Positions 48,395 to 61,333 of a stretch of DNA of 64,000 bases are shown in pieces. The DNA lies in assembly GCA_963457665.1 (NCBI GenBank), contig OY735206.1, positions 25,371,710-25,435,709 on the forward strand, written 5' to 3'. A program made the position numbers and the translations under genes. Under the pieces are notes generated by a model, which saw nothing but the letters and a program-made list of their open reading frames with translations, searched no databases and was not told where the DNA came from. Position 1 is the first letter of the stretch. Every line of letters begins with the position of its first letter. Source of the DNA: Thysanoteuthis rhombus. Taxonomy: Eukaryota > Mollusca > Cephalopoda > Oegopsida > Thysanoteuthidae.

Positions 48395-48560
48395 ATATAT
48401 GTATGAATGAGTTATATCTTTTAGCATTCTATTTGAAATGACCTCCCGTTGTTACACGGAGAATGAGTCATTCAGCCTAGACAGCGTAAATAGAATAAAA
48501 ATTCAGAGAAAAATTGGACCTGCCACCGACGAGGCAACTGCTTCAATGTAGTGTCTGTCT
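48395..48560 (-). mobile_element. SINE copy (same family)
   Basis: ATTTGAAATGACCTCCCGTT, CATTCAGCCTAGACAGCGTA and GGACCTGCCACCGACGAGGC match the family. The tail lies beside the (TA)n/(TG)n tract at 48319-48390, repeating the association seen at 1.5-2.2 kb. Confidence 0.6.
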
Positions 48561-48604
48561 AAGCCATCCATCTGGACAGTCCGACGGGAAATCTAATCCT
48601 CATA

Positions 48605-48719
<115 letters not shown>

Positions 48720-48944
48720 ATGAACATTTCACATCTGGTAAGGTTGAAATTAGAATATTTCAATCAATTGATATATATAGTTGAAAAATATCCACTCTGT
48801 TTTATCAAAATAGTAATTTTATCAACAAGGCATTTGAAGTCACACGATGTTCAAACTTACATGGAGAGATCACAGGATATACAGTACAAAAGAAAAAAAC
48901 AGGAGTCCGAGACATCATAGAAATTGTTAAAAAAACTAAAATGT

Positions 48945-49195
48945 CTATATGCTGGCCATTTTGCAAGAACGAAAGAAAACCGTTGGCCTTCATGACTCAC
49001 AACATGGATCCCCAGAGGTCATATGAGAAACTGTGGCCAACAGAACACAAGATGCAGATATGAACAAGACAAATTCAGGAAATACTAACTCCGCGACGCC
49101 CATGACAGAGAATTGTAGCGAATCCAAGGGGAGGTCTATGTCTAACGACGGACGTTAAGAGACTGACGATGATGATGATGATGATGATGATGACG
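48945..49195 (+). repeat. RTE-like 3' end with (GAT)n tail
   Basis: The family 3' end on the plus strand: ATGCTGGCCATTTTGCAAGA, ACAACATGGATCCCCAGAGG, CCCATGACAGAGAATTGTAG and GTCTATGTCTAACGACGGAC, then a GATGATGATG tail (about 49165-49192). This is the clearest example of the family's GAT-type tail, which also explains the ATC run at 52358. A decayed R2/R4-type copy begins about 60 bp downstream. Confidence 0.75.
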
Positions 49196-49249
49196 ACATA
49201 ATCTATTGAAAAAAAATTTGCTTTTCAATATCCTATCATTCTAAATTGC

Positions 49250-50505
49250 TGCTTCGAAGAATGAAGAAAAAAGAGAAAATATGGAATGGATTGACGATCA
49301 AAGTCATACGACATATCTAAGATCAGTGAGTGTTGTTGAGATTCATAGCAAACTCAATGACAAATTGAAAGTAGACTTGACAGCAACACGAGAAGAGTTA
49401 GTGGAGGTAAGAATAACAAAAGGAATTTTCCAGGGGAAACTTCATGTACCCATCAACGTTTGTATTAACCAGAATACCACTCAAAATACACTTGAAAAAT
49501 AAACAGCCAACGATGATAACTTTCGAAAACAAAGGGAAAAATAAACCACATCATTTACATGGACGACTTATTCAACGAAGTGAGAGAATATAGCGTTGAT
49601 AGAGTTTTGAATAATGTGGACAATTGGTAATGCACAGGGGAATAATCACAGTGACAGACGGAATCGAATTACCGGACAGCAAAAAAAAGTTCTCGATTGA
49701 GGAGCAATAAAACAGGAAAAAACAGAAAAAACAGAATTAGAATTAGAGGGAAAACATTAGAGACCAAATGAGATAGCTGACATCTGATAAAAAAATAATG
49801 AACTCATGGAAGGTATCGGTAGTAAGATACATTGGGTCATTCCTTAGGTGCGGACGAAGGAAGTGCTCCAATCACAGGACCGGCAAACAGGGAACCTTAT
49901 GACAATGCAGAAAACTTTACATCCCACGCACATAGAGTGTATTTGAAGAGGAAAGGAGGCTATAGAGAACTTATCAGCATGAAAGAGTGTATAAAACGCA
50001 AGAACTAGTTTTTAAAAAAAGGTATGTGTAAACAAGCAGTGAAGAATGATAAAAAAAAAATGCTTGAAGCTGTGCAACGGCCATCAAAATCAAGTAGCAA
50101 ATGAGGGGTCAGCAAAGGGAGAAAGGGGTGAGGGAAATTCAAAAGACATATACAACATATTGAAAACTAGAGGACGAGGAATGGCTACGTAAAGGAAACT
50201 TGAACAGAGAAATGAAATCATTCATTATGGCAGCCCAAACAAATGCAATAGAACAAACTTTGACGAGGCACGAATTGACAGAACCAAAATAAAAAGCAAA
50301 AACAACCTACATGGAGGAAGCAATGAGACTGTAAACTCCATTGACAGAGAGCGTAGTAAACTAGCCCTTGCCAGAACACAAAAATAGACACGATGGGTTA
50401 ACAACAGTCATACACTGACCAAACGACTTGGATTCGATCATGCAGACAAGTGGTATCATCGCAAACCGGAGACTACGTTGAAAGCAGCTACCTTATCGGG
50501 GGAAG
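49250..50505 (+). pseudogene. Decayed plus-strand copy of the same R2/R4-type retrotransposon
   Basis: Read on the plus strand with many frameshifts and stops, this segment follows the intact protein from about residue 606 to 1070. Landmarks in order: M-E-W-I-D (motif A region), K-V-D-L-T-A and G-I-F-Q-G (about 49359-49435), N-H-I-I-Y-M-D-D (about 49540-49568), D-G-I-E-L-P-D, V-S-V-V-R-Y-I-G (about 49815-49840), W-L-R-K-G-N-L and L-G-F-D-H-A-D-K-W-Y-H. An internal deletion follows Y-M-D-D, and most of the CCHC/endonuclease end is missing. It lies directly after an RTE-like 3' end. Confidence 0.85.
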
Positions 50506-50594
50506 GTTGAATTCCTGCAGCAGCCCTATTTCCTCAAACTACTTATTTTTGTCACACTGTCCAGACAAAATGATACCAACACCGAGTAATAATG

Positions 50595-50663
50595 AGAGAT
50601 AATATCAAATTGAGTTTCAAATTAATGTAACGCAATTATGAATATTTCTGCAGGATACAAATA

Positions 50664-50665
<2 letters not shown>
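50595..50665 (+). mobile_element. SINE tail fragment (same family, opposite orientation)
   Basis: ATATCAAATTGAGTTTCAAA and AATGTAACGCAATTATGAAT are the reverse of the tail halves of the other copies. The fragment runs directly into the (TA)n tract at 50672. Confidence 0.5.
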
Positions 50666-50751
<86 letters not shown>

Positions 50752-50774
50752 CGTGTGTGTGTGTGTGTGTGTGC
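50665..50774. repeat. (TA)n(GT)n microsatellite
   Basis: TA run to 50731 followed by GT to 50774, adjoining a SINE tail fragment. Confidence 0.95.
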
Positions 50775-50779
50775 TGATC

Positions 50780-52350
50780 GGTACGTTTACAGAAGTAAGT
50801 AAATAAGTCTGTAGCTTAATGATGAAGAGAAGTATTCATTTCACTCAACAAATATGTGCTTTTAAATATAACGTCCACCCATCTATGCACACAATTCACT
50901 GGTCAATATCATTCACATTGACTGAACCATATACAGTAAAATTCATCAAGCAGCAACATATCCTGCTACAAACTGATTGGTGCATCCTTTTCTATATGTA
51001 CATAGGAAAGGAAAAGAAGTTATGGAAAGTATCCTCGATAGCCGTACTGCAAAAATCGCCGTATGTTGAATAGAAGTTTTATACACCAACAATAAACTCG
51101 CCTACGTTATGATGAACGGGAAAAACTACATAAAGATCGTTGATTTTCAACCTTTTTTTAAAATCTTGCGGCAAAGTGAGCCTGGCCTAAAAAAGATCGA
51201 AGCACACCATCAATATTTGAGGATAGATTCCAAAAGAAAATTAATGAGGATAATGGGTTCATTAGTTTAATAATCTAATAATTCATTCATTTATTTGCCG
51301 AAAATGTATTGTTAATCATGGTTTTCAAAACTTTTTAGCTTCTTTCCTTTTGGCTACCACACATTTTCCATCCTACTGTCCCTCCCATCCCCTTATGCTA
51401 ATACCTTCCTACCGCTTATCCGACCCCCTGTTACCACTCTCTCAACTTTCAGCACCCCTTTAGTCTTCCTGTGTCCCTAACAGGGCGGTGGCACTAACTT
51501 TTGAAATCACTTAGATAGACAATAGACAATTAGAGCGCTTCCATATCATAGATACACTTTTCATATCAGTATAATCTTTCGGAGATCTATGAACACTGAT
51601 TTTATGGACCAAACAATAAACTCGCCAACGTAATAGTCAGTGAGTAGTCTTATAGATAGACATATAATTTTGGGTTGACAACTAGAGGGTATTCAGATCA
51701 TGAATACGAGATTTCTACTCCTTACAGTGGACTAATTAGTGTCAACATTGGATGATAGAGTGAATCAAGCGAAGTAATCTGGCTATTAGTCTATAAGGAG
51801 AGATGGTGAATGGCTTCCAAATGTCATAAAGGGAGATAAGTGGCTGCCGTATAAGATGGCTCCGTGATGTCGGCCACGGGCAACTGCTCCATCCAACTGA
51901 TCATTTTCTATCGATGCATTGCTACACAAAGAGGTCCATCTATAATCATGATGGCACAGATAGACATAATTGAAGTCACAATGAACCTCGTGGCAATTCC
52001 GTATCAGAATGTCATGTAACAGCATATGCAATAATAGCTATGGAAACAAAGATGACGACAATATTTTAACATTAATGCATATAAATAAAAAATCACAACA
52101 TCTTACCATTTACTTTTTTCTTTATTTTTCGTCAACCTAAGCTAGGCCCTCCACACCACTTGTCACGTCAGAAAGTATGTGAAGATTGAGTTATTTATGC
52201 TACGCTACTGAGACTAGTAAAACATACCAAACTAACTTACTGATTTCAACAGGACATGGTTGAAATGAAGACTGAAAAACACAATAAGAGAGTTAAAGCA
52301 ACTTGTAAACGATAAAAATGACTTCTCCACTCTAAGTTTGAAGGGGTTGG
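50780..52350. other. Intron sequence, nothing recognised
   Basis: No exon or transposon trace recognised. Confidence 0.5.
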
Positions 52351-52354
52351 ATAC

Positions 52355-52700
52355 ATCATCATCATCATCATCATCATCATCATTCTTTTAACGTCCATCG
52401 TTAGACATTGTCCATTCCCAGGATTCGTAACACTTCTCTATCATTGGTGTCGCACAACCAGTAGTTTCTGAATTTGTCCAGTTCATATCTCCATCTTGTG
52501 TCCTGTCGGCCTAAGTTTTGCATGTAATATCTGGGGATCTATGTTGTGAGTCGTGACGTCCATCAGTTATCTGTCAATCTTGCACCATGGCCAGCCCATT
52601 AACATTTAAGTATTCTAATAGATTCTATGATGTCTCTGGCTCTTATTTTTTTGTGTACTGTGGTGTCTGGGGATTTATCCATTGAGAAGAAAGTTCATTT
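52355..52700 (-). repeat. RTE-like 3' end, minus orientation, with (ATC)n tail
   Basis: An ATC run at about 52357-52383 is followed by AACGTCCATCGTTAGACATT, the reverse complement of the family end, then CACTTCTCTATCATTGGTGT and GGATCTATGTTGTGAGTCGT. It is a mirror image of the copy at 48945-49195. Confidence 0.75.
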
Positions 52701-53984
52701 TACATAGGATCTGTTCTTGTGAGGAAGCTTTAAACATGGAATTCGTGGTGAGTCCTTGATACGTAAAAATGTAAGTATGTACTTAGCAAGCATACCACAT
52801 ATGTTGATTTTGATATTGGAATGTTGCTAAAGTGTTTAAGTCAGATTAGTGTGAAATTTACTTTGACGTCGCTTCTCATACTCAATGTGGACAAGGTACG
52901 GAAAATTTTCTATAATAAGGAAAGGAATAAGATAAAACCTGAACTCGATGTTAAGTTTGTTGTTGGTACTGGGAAAGTAATTCTGTTTTACTAGCATCAC
53001 GAATAGTATACACGAAGAAAGTCGTATGTTCGATCTGCTGAAACGTCGTTTCGACAGCATAAATTATAGGAAGGAGCTGAACTGTCGGAAAAACTGTTTG
53101 AAACACCGTACACTTTTTTTTTTTTTTTTTTTGACGAAGGACGGAAATTTATTTCAACAAAAGTCAAATATGTTATATCACAGAGAGAATTTCAAATTTG
53201 AGCCAACGTCTTCATTGCACTTCAGCTGAGTCTGTGATTGACTCAACCGTTCCCAACATCAGCAGGCATTTCGAGTGGGAGGTTTGCACAGCAATTTCTC
53301 ATTCCTGTCAAGGTCTTATTCTTGCTGCATAAACTTTGCTCTCGATTTAACCCTACAAATTGAAACGTTGACCTTCACCCTCAACAGACTGGAATTTTCC
53401 ATCTCGGTTCTAACGTCACTGCTATTACAACGATGACAGGGAGGGGTGTGCATGCATAGATAGATAAGCGCAGATGATTCTTTATTTCCTATTCTGCTCG
53501 AAACTATATTGTAAAAGGCTTAATTATAATTCAACGTGTTTTTTCAGCCATATCCGGAAAGCAATACAATAACAATACTACATCATATCCAGCACTAATT
53601 AAGACCGTAAACGTCAAAGTATTCTTGTTGGAGTTAATATTTTTAAAAAAACAGCTATTGAGATTTAAATTGATTCCAATTCCTCAGAGGTAAGACAGGA
53701 ACTTGAATGTAAGAATTCAAAATACGATGCACGTTCAAATTCAAGACACTCAAAATAAAATGGACGCAGTTTATGGAATGGAAATGGCAAGACAAATTCA
53801 ATACTTATAGTTGATACCATTTTGGTTCTAGAGCATTTTGCAATGAATGATTCGAAACCAACCACGGTCATTAGTTGCATTGAAGAAAAAGGTCGATGTA
53901 AAAAAGACCGACGGAAGTACACGTGCATTCATATTTTGGAAAGTTTTAGTGCAGAAGTGTGTAGTATGGTGAATATCATGATCC

Positions 53985-54225
53985 GACAAAATGAATGGAA
54001 AGGGAAGAAAAAGCGAGTGAGGAAAAAAAAGAAGAAACGAGGAATGAAACAAAGAGAAAAAAAAAGAAAAATAGATGAAAATGAATGAAAAAGAAAGAAA
54101 GAAACCGTGTGAAAGGAGAGAAAAGAAAAAGAAGAAGAATTTTGAAAAATAAAGAAACAAAAGTGAGGAAAGCAAGATGAGGAAAAGAAAAAAAAGAGAT
54201 ATAAAGAGAAAAAGGACTGTATAGT
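53985..54225. repeat. Purine-rich stretch
   Basis: About 240 bp dominated by A and G (GGAAAGGGAAGAAAAAG type). Frames on both strands are compositional. Together with 54590-54800 it forms the purine-rich upstream flank of the cyclase exon at 54814-54994. Confidence 0.85.
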
Positions 54226-54589
54226 CACTCAAAAGAAACTGTCACGTGATCGATAGCCTGTCATTTTCGGATGATCAATCAAAAAAATGTGGAGAGGGTA
54301 ATCAATGAATGGTGAAAATTTTTTTCAAAAGTAGGCACGAAGTAAGGACCAATTAGCGTAAACCTACATCGCTAATTAAACTCCCCACTAAAATCTTATC
54401 GGAGGAGAGTAGGTAAAAACAAAACAAAAATGTTCAACCTGACATAATAAGAAGTAACAGTTGAAATTTTTAGCTTTTTAGCCCCACTGGTGCGGGCTGA
54501 AAGCGTGATACATGCATTCATACGTACATGCATATATAACCGGCCGGGCAATATTTTAAAATTGAAGAAACCTATTTGGCTAGATTTGG

Positions 54590-54800
54590 TAGATTTGGGG
54601 AAAAACAGAATGAAGGGGGGAAAAATTGAAATGAGAAGAAAAAGAAGGAATTTAACTAACAGGAGAGGGAAGGAAGACAATGGAAAAGAATGAGATGGAA
54701 AAAAAGAATGAGATAAGATGAATGAAGAAACAAAGGACAGACTGATGTCAATTAAATGAAAAAGGGAGAAATAAAAGAGAGGAACAAGAGAAAAAAAAGT
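54590..54800. repeat. Purine-rich stretch next to the kinase-homology exon
   Basis: A/G-rich on the plus strand, hence pyrimidine-rich in the transcript just downstream of the GTAAGT donor at 54813. It could influence splicing; this is inference. Confidence 0.7.
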
Positions 54801-54813
54801 CGTCTTTACTTAC

Positions 54814-54994
54814 ATGCCCTGTCTTAAGGGTTTCAACATCCTCCAAACGGTTCGGAAATCAGGCCGAAGATCGGGACATTCGTGCCAGGAGAGTTTCATA
54901 CAATCGATGAGGTAGGAATCACTGTTCAGAACCTGTATATTAGGACGGAATGGTTTGCCACCCTCACCGCCCTTCTCAACCCGTTCGATAATCT
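54814..54994 (-). CDS. Receptor guanylate cyclase, exon: C-terminal end of kinase-homology domain
   Basis: This 181-bp exon (phase 1 in, phase 2 out) begins E-I-I-E-R-V and ends L-R-Q-G-M. It covers the last part of the kinase-homology domain of a membrane guanylate cyclase, the pseudokinase that relays receptor state to the cyclase. Visible family features are the P-F-R-P segment, the S-Y-L-I-D-C-M helix, the W-x-x-x-P-x-x-R-P-D-F motif (the conserved RP of kinase subdomain XI) and the run into the dimerisation helix. The acceptor is TTTGCAG and the donor is GTAAGT. It is the 5'-most well-supported exon in the window. The next exon downstream is 30.8 kb away, and the join restores Met across the intron (AT|G). 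Confidence 0.93.
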
Positions 54995-56385
54995 CTGCAA
55001 AAACACGAATTAAATCAATTAATAACACTTCAACTCACCAGATACGAAAAAATTAAAAGAAAAATTAAAAAGTGTCCCACGATATACATTTGTTATAGCA
55101 CAAGTGTGCGATATGTCAGGTTTGAAGAGGGTTCAAATATGTCTTACCAATAATATCGCCTAATCGTTTTGAGGAAGAGGAAAAAAAAACGCGAATAAAA
55201 ACAAAATTTCTATTTCAACCCGTAAGCCCAATATTTTGGACTCAGCGCTATTTCACAAGATCTTAAGCTCACTTGAAAACAACTCCTGACCAACCATTCA
55301 CTAAGTAATTTATTTGCCTTACGTCGGCAAACTGTAAAAATGGAATTAGTTTCAAAAGTCAATTCCAGTAGTCGTGAATGAGGGAAAAAGTAATTCAAGC
55401 TTTTCCTCTCTGGAACTGATGTAAGGGATATTTTGTAGAACATTGTCTTATGCAGGTCTTTCAAAACTGCGTGTCCTGACACATTAGTATGTCGTTGATA
55501 ATCCATAAGCGTGTCACAAAATTAAGAATAAATTGTATCAAAGATACTTTTCCTAGTGTATTTGAACTGCTGGGATTTTATTGAATATTCGGCTTAGTTA
55601 AAAAAAAACATGAGTAATGTGTAGCAATAAGATGTCATTCATTAAAAGCATGCTGCCTATACAAAAAGCTTGGAAAGATGTTGAGTAAGTATGATTCAAG
55701 TCTAGTCTTGATAAAACTCTAGGGATAATTTGTTCTTGTCGAGTTTGTTATACTTTGTATAATACCATTGTTATTCTGGTGATAATATGTGATAAAAACA
55801 GCCATTAATAATGTTTTTTGCTTATCCTGCTCAAATCTCGGTCAGTGTTCAAACGATAGATTATATTTGTGGCCTTTCACTTTAACGGTTATTGTGACTC
55901 AGTTACAAGACAGTTGGCTTTCTCGGATCCAAACATCTGCATTATAACGGTGAACGACAGAATGAAAAATGTCCTCGTTATAATGGATCTAAGTAAGCTT
56001 ACGTAACAAAACAACGGTTTAGGCGTAGTTCACAGCCAACTTTTATGACTTCTTATCTACCGATAGTCTGGCAAGACAGATGTGAATTCGAACCTCACCG
56101 GGAGCTTATTTCTTCTTAATTCCTAATCAACGCTATTTTCTTGCTACCACAAAGTGACAAGTCGAGGTGAAGTTGTGATAGAAACAACATCGATTCAAGA
56201 TGAAATATTATAGCGGTCAAAATTGATACAATTAGCTATATTACATAAACTAATAATTGGAGAGTTATTAAAAAAAAAGAGTGAAAACACTGCATGAGGT
56301 TTTCAGAAGGGTTATCAAAACCATAACATTTTTTTAACGTTAGAAGAGCTATTCTGTTTACCACCATTACATAAAAATTGTACAC

Positions 56386-56796
56386 TTGGAAGAAGGTTGG
56401 AAAATGGATCGGCCGAAGCGTCGTGTTAACAATATGAACAACAAGAGGGAGTTCAATTTTATGAAAAACACTTTGAAATTAACAGTGCTCCAAAGTTCTC
56501 ACAACCTTATTGTACTTAAACTTATCGAATTCTCTGGACAAAGAAGTACAAAAATGACGGAAGACTCCACACTGGATGATAAAATAAACATGCTGGGTAG
56601 CAACATTGAGCATTTCACTAAAACATCAGAAGCAAACTATGACAACATCAACTACAAAAGGGTACCCGGACAATTGCCCCTGAGACAATTTTCTGCCCAG
56701 GACAACTGCCCACGGAATGACTGCTCCCTGGATAACTGTCTTCAGATTAATGACTATCGACTACCCCACCCTTGGATAATTTTCCCATTGGTGTGA
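56386..56796 (+). other. Unexplained 136-codon open frame
   Basis: One of the longer frames not explained by a transposon or pure microsatellite. The first ~90 codons have mixed composition (many Asn, Lys, Thr). The last ~40 are a degenerate tandem repeat. No domain, signal peptide or membrane segment is apparent and no splice or promoter context supports it. It lies upstream of the well-supported cyclase exons and on the opposite strand. Most likely a chance frame. Confidence 0.12.
56660..56760 (+). repeat. Short degenerate ~17-20-bp tandem repeat (GGACAAYTGCCC type)
   Basis: GGACAATTGCCCCTG, AGACAATTTTCTGCCCA, GGACAACTGCCCACGG and GGATAACTGTCTTCAG follow one another. They occupy the 3' third of an otherwise unexplained 136-codon open frame (56386-56796). 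Confidence 0.55.
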
Positions 56797-56935
56797 TCAT
56801 TTAAATTGCCAACTGCTTCATTTACATAAATTTTAGCATAGCAGTTTCAATGCACATGTCAGGGGGCTGTTGTTCTAGAACCCTACAAGGGTATATAAAG
56901 TTCAAAAGTTTGGAACAAAAAGTTTTTTAATATGG

Positions 56936-56938
<3 letters not shown>

Positions 56939-56994
<56 letters not shown>
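56939..56994. repeat. (TA)n microsatellite
   Basis: About 56 bp of TA. Confidence 0.96.
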
Positions 56995-56997
<3 letters not shown>

Positions 56998-56999
56998 TT

Positions 57000-59085
57000 A
57001 ATGATCATTAAACATGTTCACACGTCTCAATAAGACGTTTTACGTTCGGACAGTCGGTGAACAACAGAAATAGGAAAGAAGGAAGAGGTGTGATATAAAT
57101 ACAATTTTTCACGGATTCATTTCTATTCTATATTCGTTTCTCACACACTAAATACAGGGATTGTGATTCTCTAAGCGTCGTGAACGGGTGATAAATATAT
57201 TAGTTAAGTACAACATATGGTGGCTTGAGGAAGTCATACAAAGGCGTCACTATGTGAATCTCTGGAATGCATTGATCAGGTATTAACTCAATAATGAAAC
57301 TTATAGACATTGATTTGTTTTTATCAGACCCCCTGAAGTCGAAAATCTCTGGATGATCCCCAAGGAAAATTTACGACGGAATTTTTCCACATCTGGTTCG
57401 CCGTTTCCATTGTTCCTTAAGTATTCGTAGTTCTCAATATTCTGATAAGGAACCAATCGACGGCTTTCAACTCCAGTGCGTGGAATAGTTCGAAACTTTG
57501 CGTGACTTTTGGGAGTCTTTGGTTGCAATGATAAATAACCATATCTTACATCTGTAAGACCAAAGGTTATCATTGTGTGCGACGTGAAATTTTACATGAA
57601 CTCATTCATCTCTGAATCCTTATCTCCCAAATGCAATGAGAGAAGAGCGTTAGGGTGAAGTGAGCGAGACATTTAGGCATATTTCCCGTATTGCAAACTG
57701 AGGCTTAGAAAGTGAAATCTGTGATAAGTTGAGCCTGGTTAGCGTCAGCTGAAGCTGTGACCAGCGTGAGGACATTACTTATTCAATTTTATCCAATGGA
57801 AACAACTGAATTGAATGAAATAAATTCTAGTTGAACGAATGAATGATAAATGATTAATTTTCTTCTAGAATATTGAAAAAAAACCAAAAAGAAAAATAAA
57901 TTGATGAACATGAATAATCAAATAATTACGGTCACTGCACCGATCACCGCATTTTTTTTTTCGATGAATGAGTGGAAATTTGTCTTTTTTCCGTTAATTC
58001 CCGCCAAAAGTTAACAGCCATAAAGTATGACCCCGACCTCCAACCCTGCAACTACAAAAAAAAATTGCATTTTTATCGCCAGGAAGACGATTTATTTTTA
58101 ATTTGAACCCCACTTTAGAAAATGATTTGGTGGAATTTTCAATGTGTATAATGTAAGAAATGAAATAATAACAAACAACATTACGACTACAACTGCAATA
58201 ACTTTTCAGAACAAGTAAGAAATAACAGCAAGCAAATGAGAAAAAGTATTTAGAGAAAAGCAAAAACAGCAGCATGATGAATTAAAGATTATTACAAAAA
58301 GTTTGAAAACCACTGCAAACAAATAGAATAATACACCAAGGAAGTTAAAGAAAATTCAGCGGGTAAATTGAGGGATAGAGCGACTAAATTGAGGGATAGA
58401 GCGAGACAAGCTTCGAAAAAGCGAGCAAATTGAAAATAACAGAAAGAAAAATGAATCGATGAAAAGCATTAATTACAATTCAAATCGTTTCAAATATCAA
58501 TTTGTCCAGTTGAATTACGTGAAACTTGTCTTTTTTTTTTTGTCGGTTCCCACAAAAAGCTAATGCCCATACCTTCAAGATATGCCCCCAACATAAAAGA
58601 CACTGAATTTTCTAATTTGATCCCTGAATTGAAAGGTTGTTTGGTGTATTTTTTTTTTTTACTTTGCATTCTGCAGTTTTTGATTTGTCTTGTAAAGGTC
58701 TTCAATTATCACGCTGTGGTGTTTGATTTGCTTGCGGTAGATTTTTTTTTTTTACATTGCTATCGGAGTTTTTGAATCGCTTACTATATTTTTAAAATCT
58801 GTTTGCTGTAATTTTAACATGCTCAGTAAAAGATATAGTGAGTGAAATTGTAAAAAGGACAGTGACGAATTGAACGGTTTGGGCGAAATAAGGAAAAGCT
58901 ATTTGGTTAGATTCGTAACACTACAACTGGAAAATGTTCGCAGCCTGGATGGAATAACGTCTATCACTTTAAGACAAGCTTTCAGGGGAAAGGTTGTGTC
59001 AGTCTCACTGGATGCTTAATTGTTATTTTCAAACCCTGTTGACGACTGACGATTGTGGAATGAAAGTGAGTTACAGTATAAAGAT
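57000..59085. other. AT-rich sequence, nothing firmly recognised
   Basis: A local duplication AAATTGAGGGATAGAGCGA occurs at about 58364 and 58386. A 90-codon minus frame (57301-57573) has ordinary composition but no recognised domain. Confidence 0.45.
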
Positions 59086-59089
59086 AAAA

Positions 59090-59765
59090 GAAATCAGCAG
59101 CAGCAGGGACCTTCCAAAAGATTTGCCGGAACTGTTAATCATGAGCCTCACCGAACCGATACTTTCTGAAGATACCTGGTCCGTCAGGCCATCTTATTTT
59201 TTTTGGTCACAGTTCAGCATATGATATCTGAGGATCCACAACGTTCTGATGTCTAATTGTTGTCTGACATTTCTGCAATTCCGCCAGCTCGTTGCTAATT
59301 GAGTTATGTAATGGTTTATATGAAATTCATGACCCTGCTTGTTTTCAAGTTTACTGTGCTCCTCTCCATAGTTCTCAGTTCAAGGGCCAGTCTTTTGGTT
59401 TGATACCTGGTTTCATCTCCATATGCATTAGCTTTATTTATGAGATTCATGGGGTTGTCTTGTCCTTGGAGACTGGATTTGCCCTATCGGCAGCATGCCA
59501 ACTTGCAGTGATTCTTCCCCTGATTTATTATTTTTTTGAGGATGTCATGCCATAAGTAGATGCAACAGTCTACTTTCTCCAGCTCTGCATCTTTTATTCT
59601 GATCGTTGTCTCTGTCCTGTATGTGTTGGTTGACATTTGTTTCAAAAAGTTCATTCGGAGACATACTTTCTTGCTCTTATCATTCAGTTCGACGATGTTG
59701 TCTTCCAATCTGAGGTTACTTACGTTCTCAACATCTATTTTGATTCCATCATTTTGAGAATCTAG
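59090..59765 (-). pseudogene. RTE-like remnant including RT thumb region
   Basis: The minus strand between 59708 and 59490 encodes I-V-E-L-N-D-K-S-K-K-V-C-L-R-M-N-F-L-K and then C-C-I-Y-L-W-H-D-I. This corresponds to the region after the Y-x-D-D centre in RTE polyproteins (typically L-x-I-N-x-x-K-T and Y-V-Y-L-G). The lower-coordinate part resembles the polyprotein end. Stops and substitutions mark it as non-functional. Confidence 0.7.
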
Positions 59766-60394
59766 GTTCTTATCTCTTTTGGGGTGTTGGAAGGCGCTGG
59801 TATCTCTAGATAGCCTGATAAAATTATTCGTCTTCTTTTCTACCGTCGTTTATCGCTGAAGATCGTAAGATAACTATCTGATCGTATCGATAAAAAGCAA
59901 ACGGAATGAGAATGAGAGATTATGATGATTGACATTGCTTTATCCAAAACATTGGAAGAATGACATTGTAAATGATTCATCAAATATTTTCTTTATTGTT
60001 TTTAATTACCCGAGGTGTACATTGTCCTGCATCTGGTAGCGTGGACGCAATTCTCCCTGCGTGTGAGTCAGTCATTGTAAGATAGAGTAGAATGTATGCG
60101 CTGCACAACATAAGATACCATGGCATCCACACGTTTACCAAATAACTCTATAGTGTACTTACGTCATTCTTGCCTTTCCAAAGAGTAATTAACAATTGCC
60201 GTTCAATAAGTTTCTCTCATTAAATCATCAGTCCAATCCAGCAAGGTCTCTGCAAATTTGCCTTCTCTTTTTTCTTGCAACAAATATGACGTAGAGAATG
60301 ACATTCTCTTCAGCGTGGAAAAAAAAACATTGCAGATTTGCATTGTCATATATCTGCGATAGCTGAAAGAAATGTTAATTGATCTCAAACTCCT

Positions 60395-60535
60395 ATGGAA
60401 CTATGGCTCTCAAGAGATTGCATGACGATTTAAACAAGTTCAGGAGATACTTGGGCTTTAACGTCTACGATCGAAGGTGTATGTCTAACAATGAATGCTG
60501 AAAGACTGTTTCTACAGATGGTTATGATGATGACA
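60395..60535 (+). repeat. RTE-like 3' end fragment
   Basis: A short decayed copy of the family end: AACAAGTTCAGGAGATACTT, then GTGTATGTCTAACAATGAAT, GCTGAAAGACTG and a residual GATGATGAC tail. Confidence 0.6.
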
Positions 60536-61180
60536 GAGCTCTTATGAGGACGTGGCGGCGAAGTGATTTTGCTGGGCGTAATTTGACGTGTAACTTGTTT
60601 TTCGTTCAATCTAGATTTACTCCTTTTTTTTTTTAAATCGAAATGCTCTGTATATCTAACTCCTGTTTGTTGGATTAGAAATAGACACGGAGCCTCCGAT
60701 GAGATTTGAAGTCGGGTCCCATATCCTTGGAGCACATCTGACAAGAACGATTTTTATACCGATTTGACAACCTACACCAACTAATACAGCAAACAGAAAT
60801 CTAACAATACAGCTTTCCCTTACAATCGTGAAAGAATAGCACTCAAACATTTGCAGATACGGACATAGTGACATTTGTAACGATACAATTGTGCTCAGAA
60901 GCATCAGCATCGATTATGCACACGAACACACACACACATATATATAGTGAGTGATAAAGTATGCGATACTTTTAAAACATTCATTGTTATATGCTTATGA
61001 TTTATCAAAATTGACAGGATTCGGAGAAAAATGTTACGATTTTAGTGTATAACCTTTCAACACATATTTCTCATTCCATATTACTTTTTTTTTCATTTTA
61101 TTCTTCGTCCAAAATCTGTCAATTTCAAAACGATATGAAGATTTTGAAATAAACCTTTAAAATATATCGAATACTATTCG

Positions 61181-61181
<1 letters not shown>

Positions 61182-61223
<42 letters not shown>

Positions 61224-61300
61224 TGAGTGAGTGTGTGTGTGTTGTAGATGTGGGTGTATGTATGTTTGTGCGTGTGTATGTAGAAATATATGTGTGCGTG
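61182..61300. repeat. (TA)n(GT)n/(GAGT)n tract
   Basis: TA and GT runs, GAGTGAGTGAG, then GT-rich sequence to about 61305, just downstream (in transcript order) of the candidate microexon. Confidence 0.93.
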
Positions 61301-61333
61301 TGTACGTATACTTAATTTGTGTATTATACCTAC

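Larger units (their letters stand above)
55030..56930. other. Upstream flank of the kinase-homology exon, nothing firmly recognised
   Basis: Searched for further kinase-homology exons (G-P-F type motifs); none seen. The 98-codon minus frame at 55210-55506 has no family resemblance. Confidence 0.45.

Noticed and set aside
55210..55506. 98-codon minus-strand frame near the kinase-homology exon
   Set aside because: No similarity to receptor cyclases and no phase-compatible donor before the exon at 54994.
57301..57573. 90-codon minus-strand frame as another exon of the cyclase
   Set aside because: Composition is ordinary but the sequence does not match any cyclase or kinase-homology segment, and no suitable phase-matched splice sites were identified.
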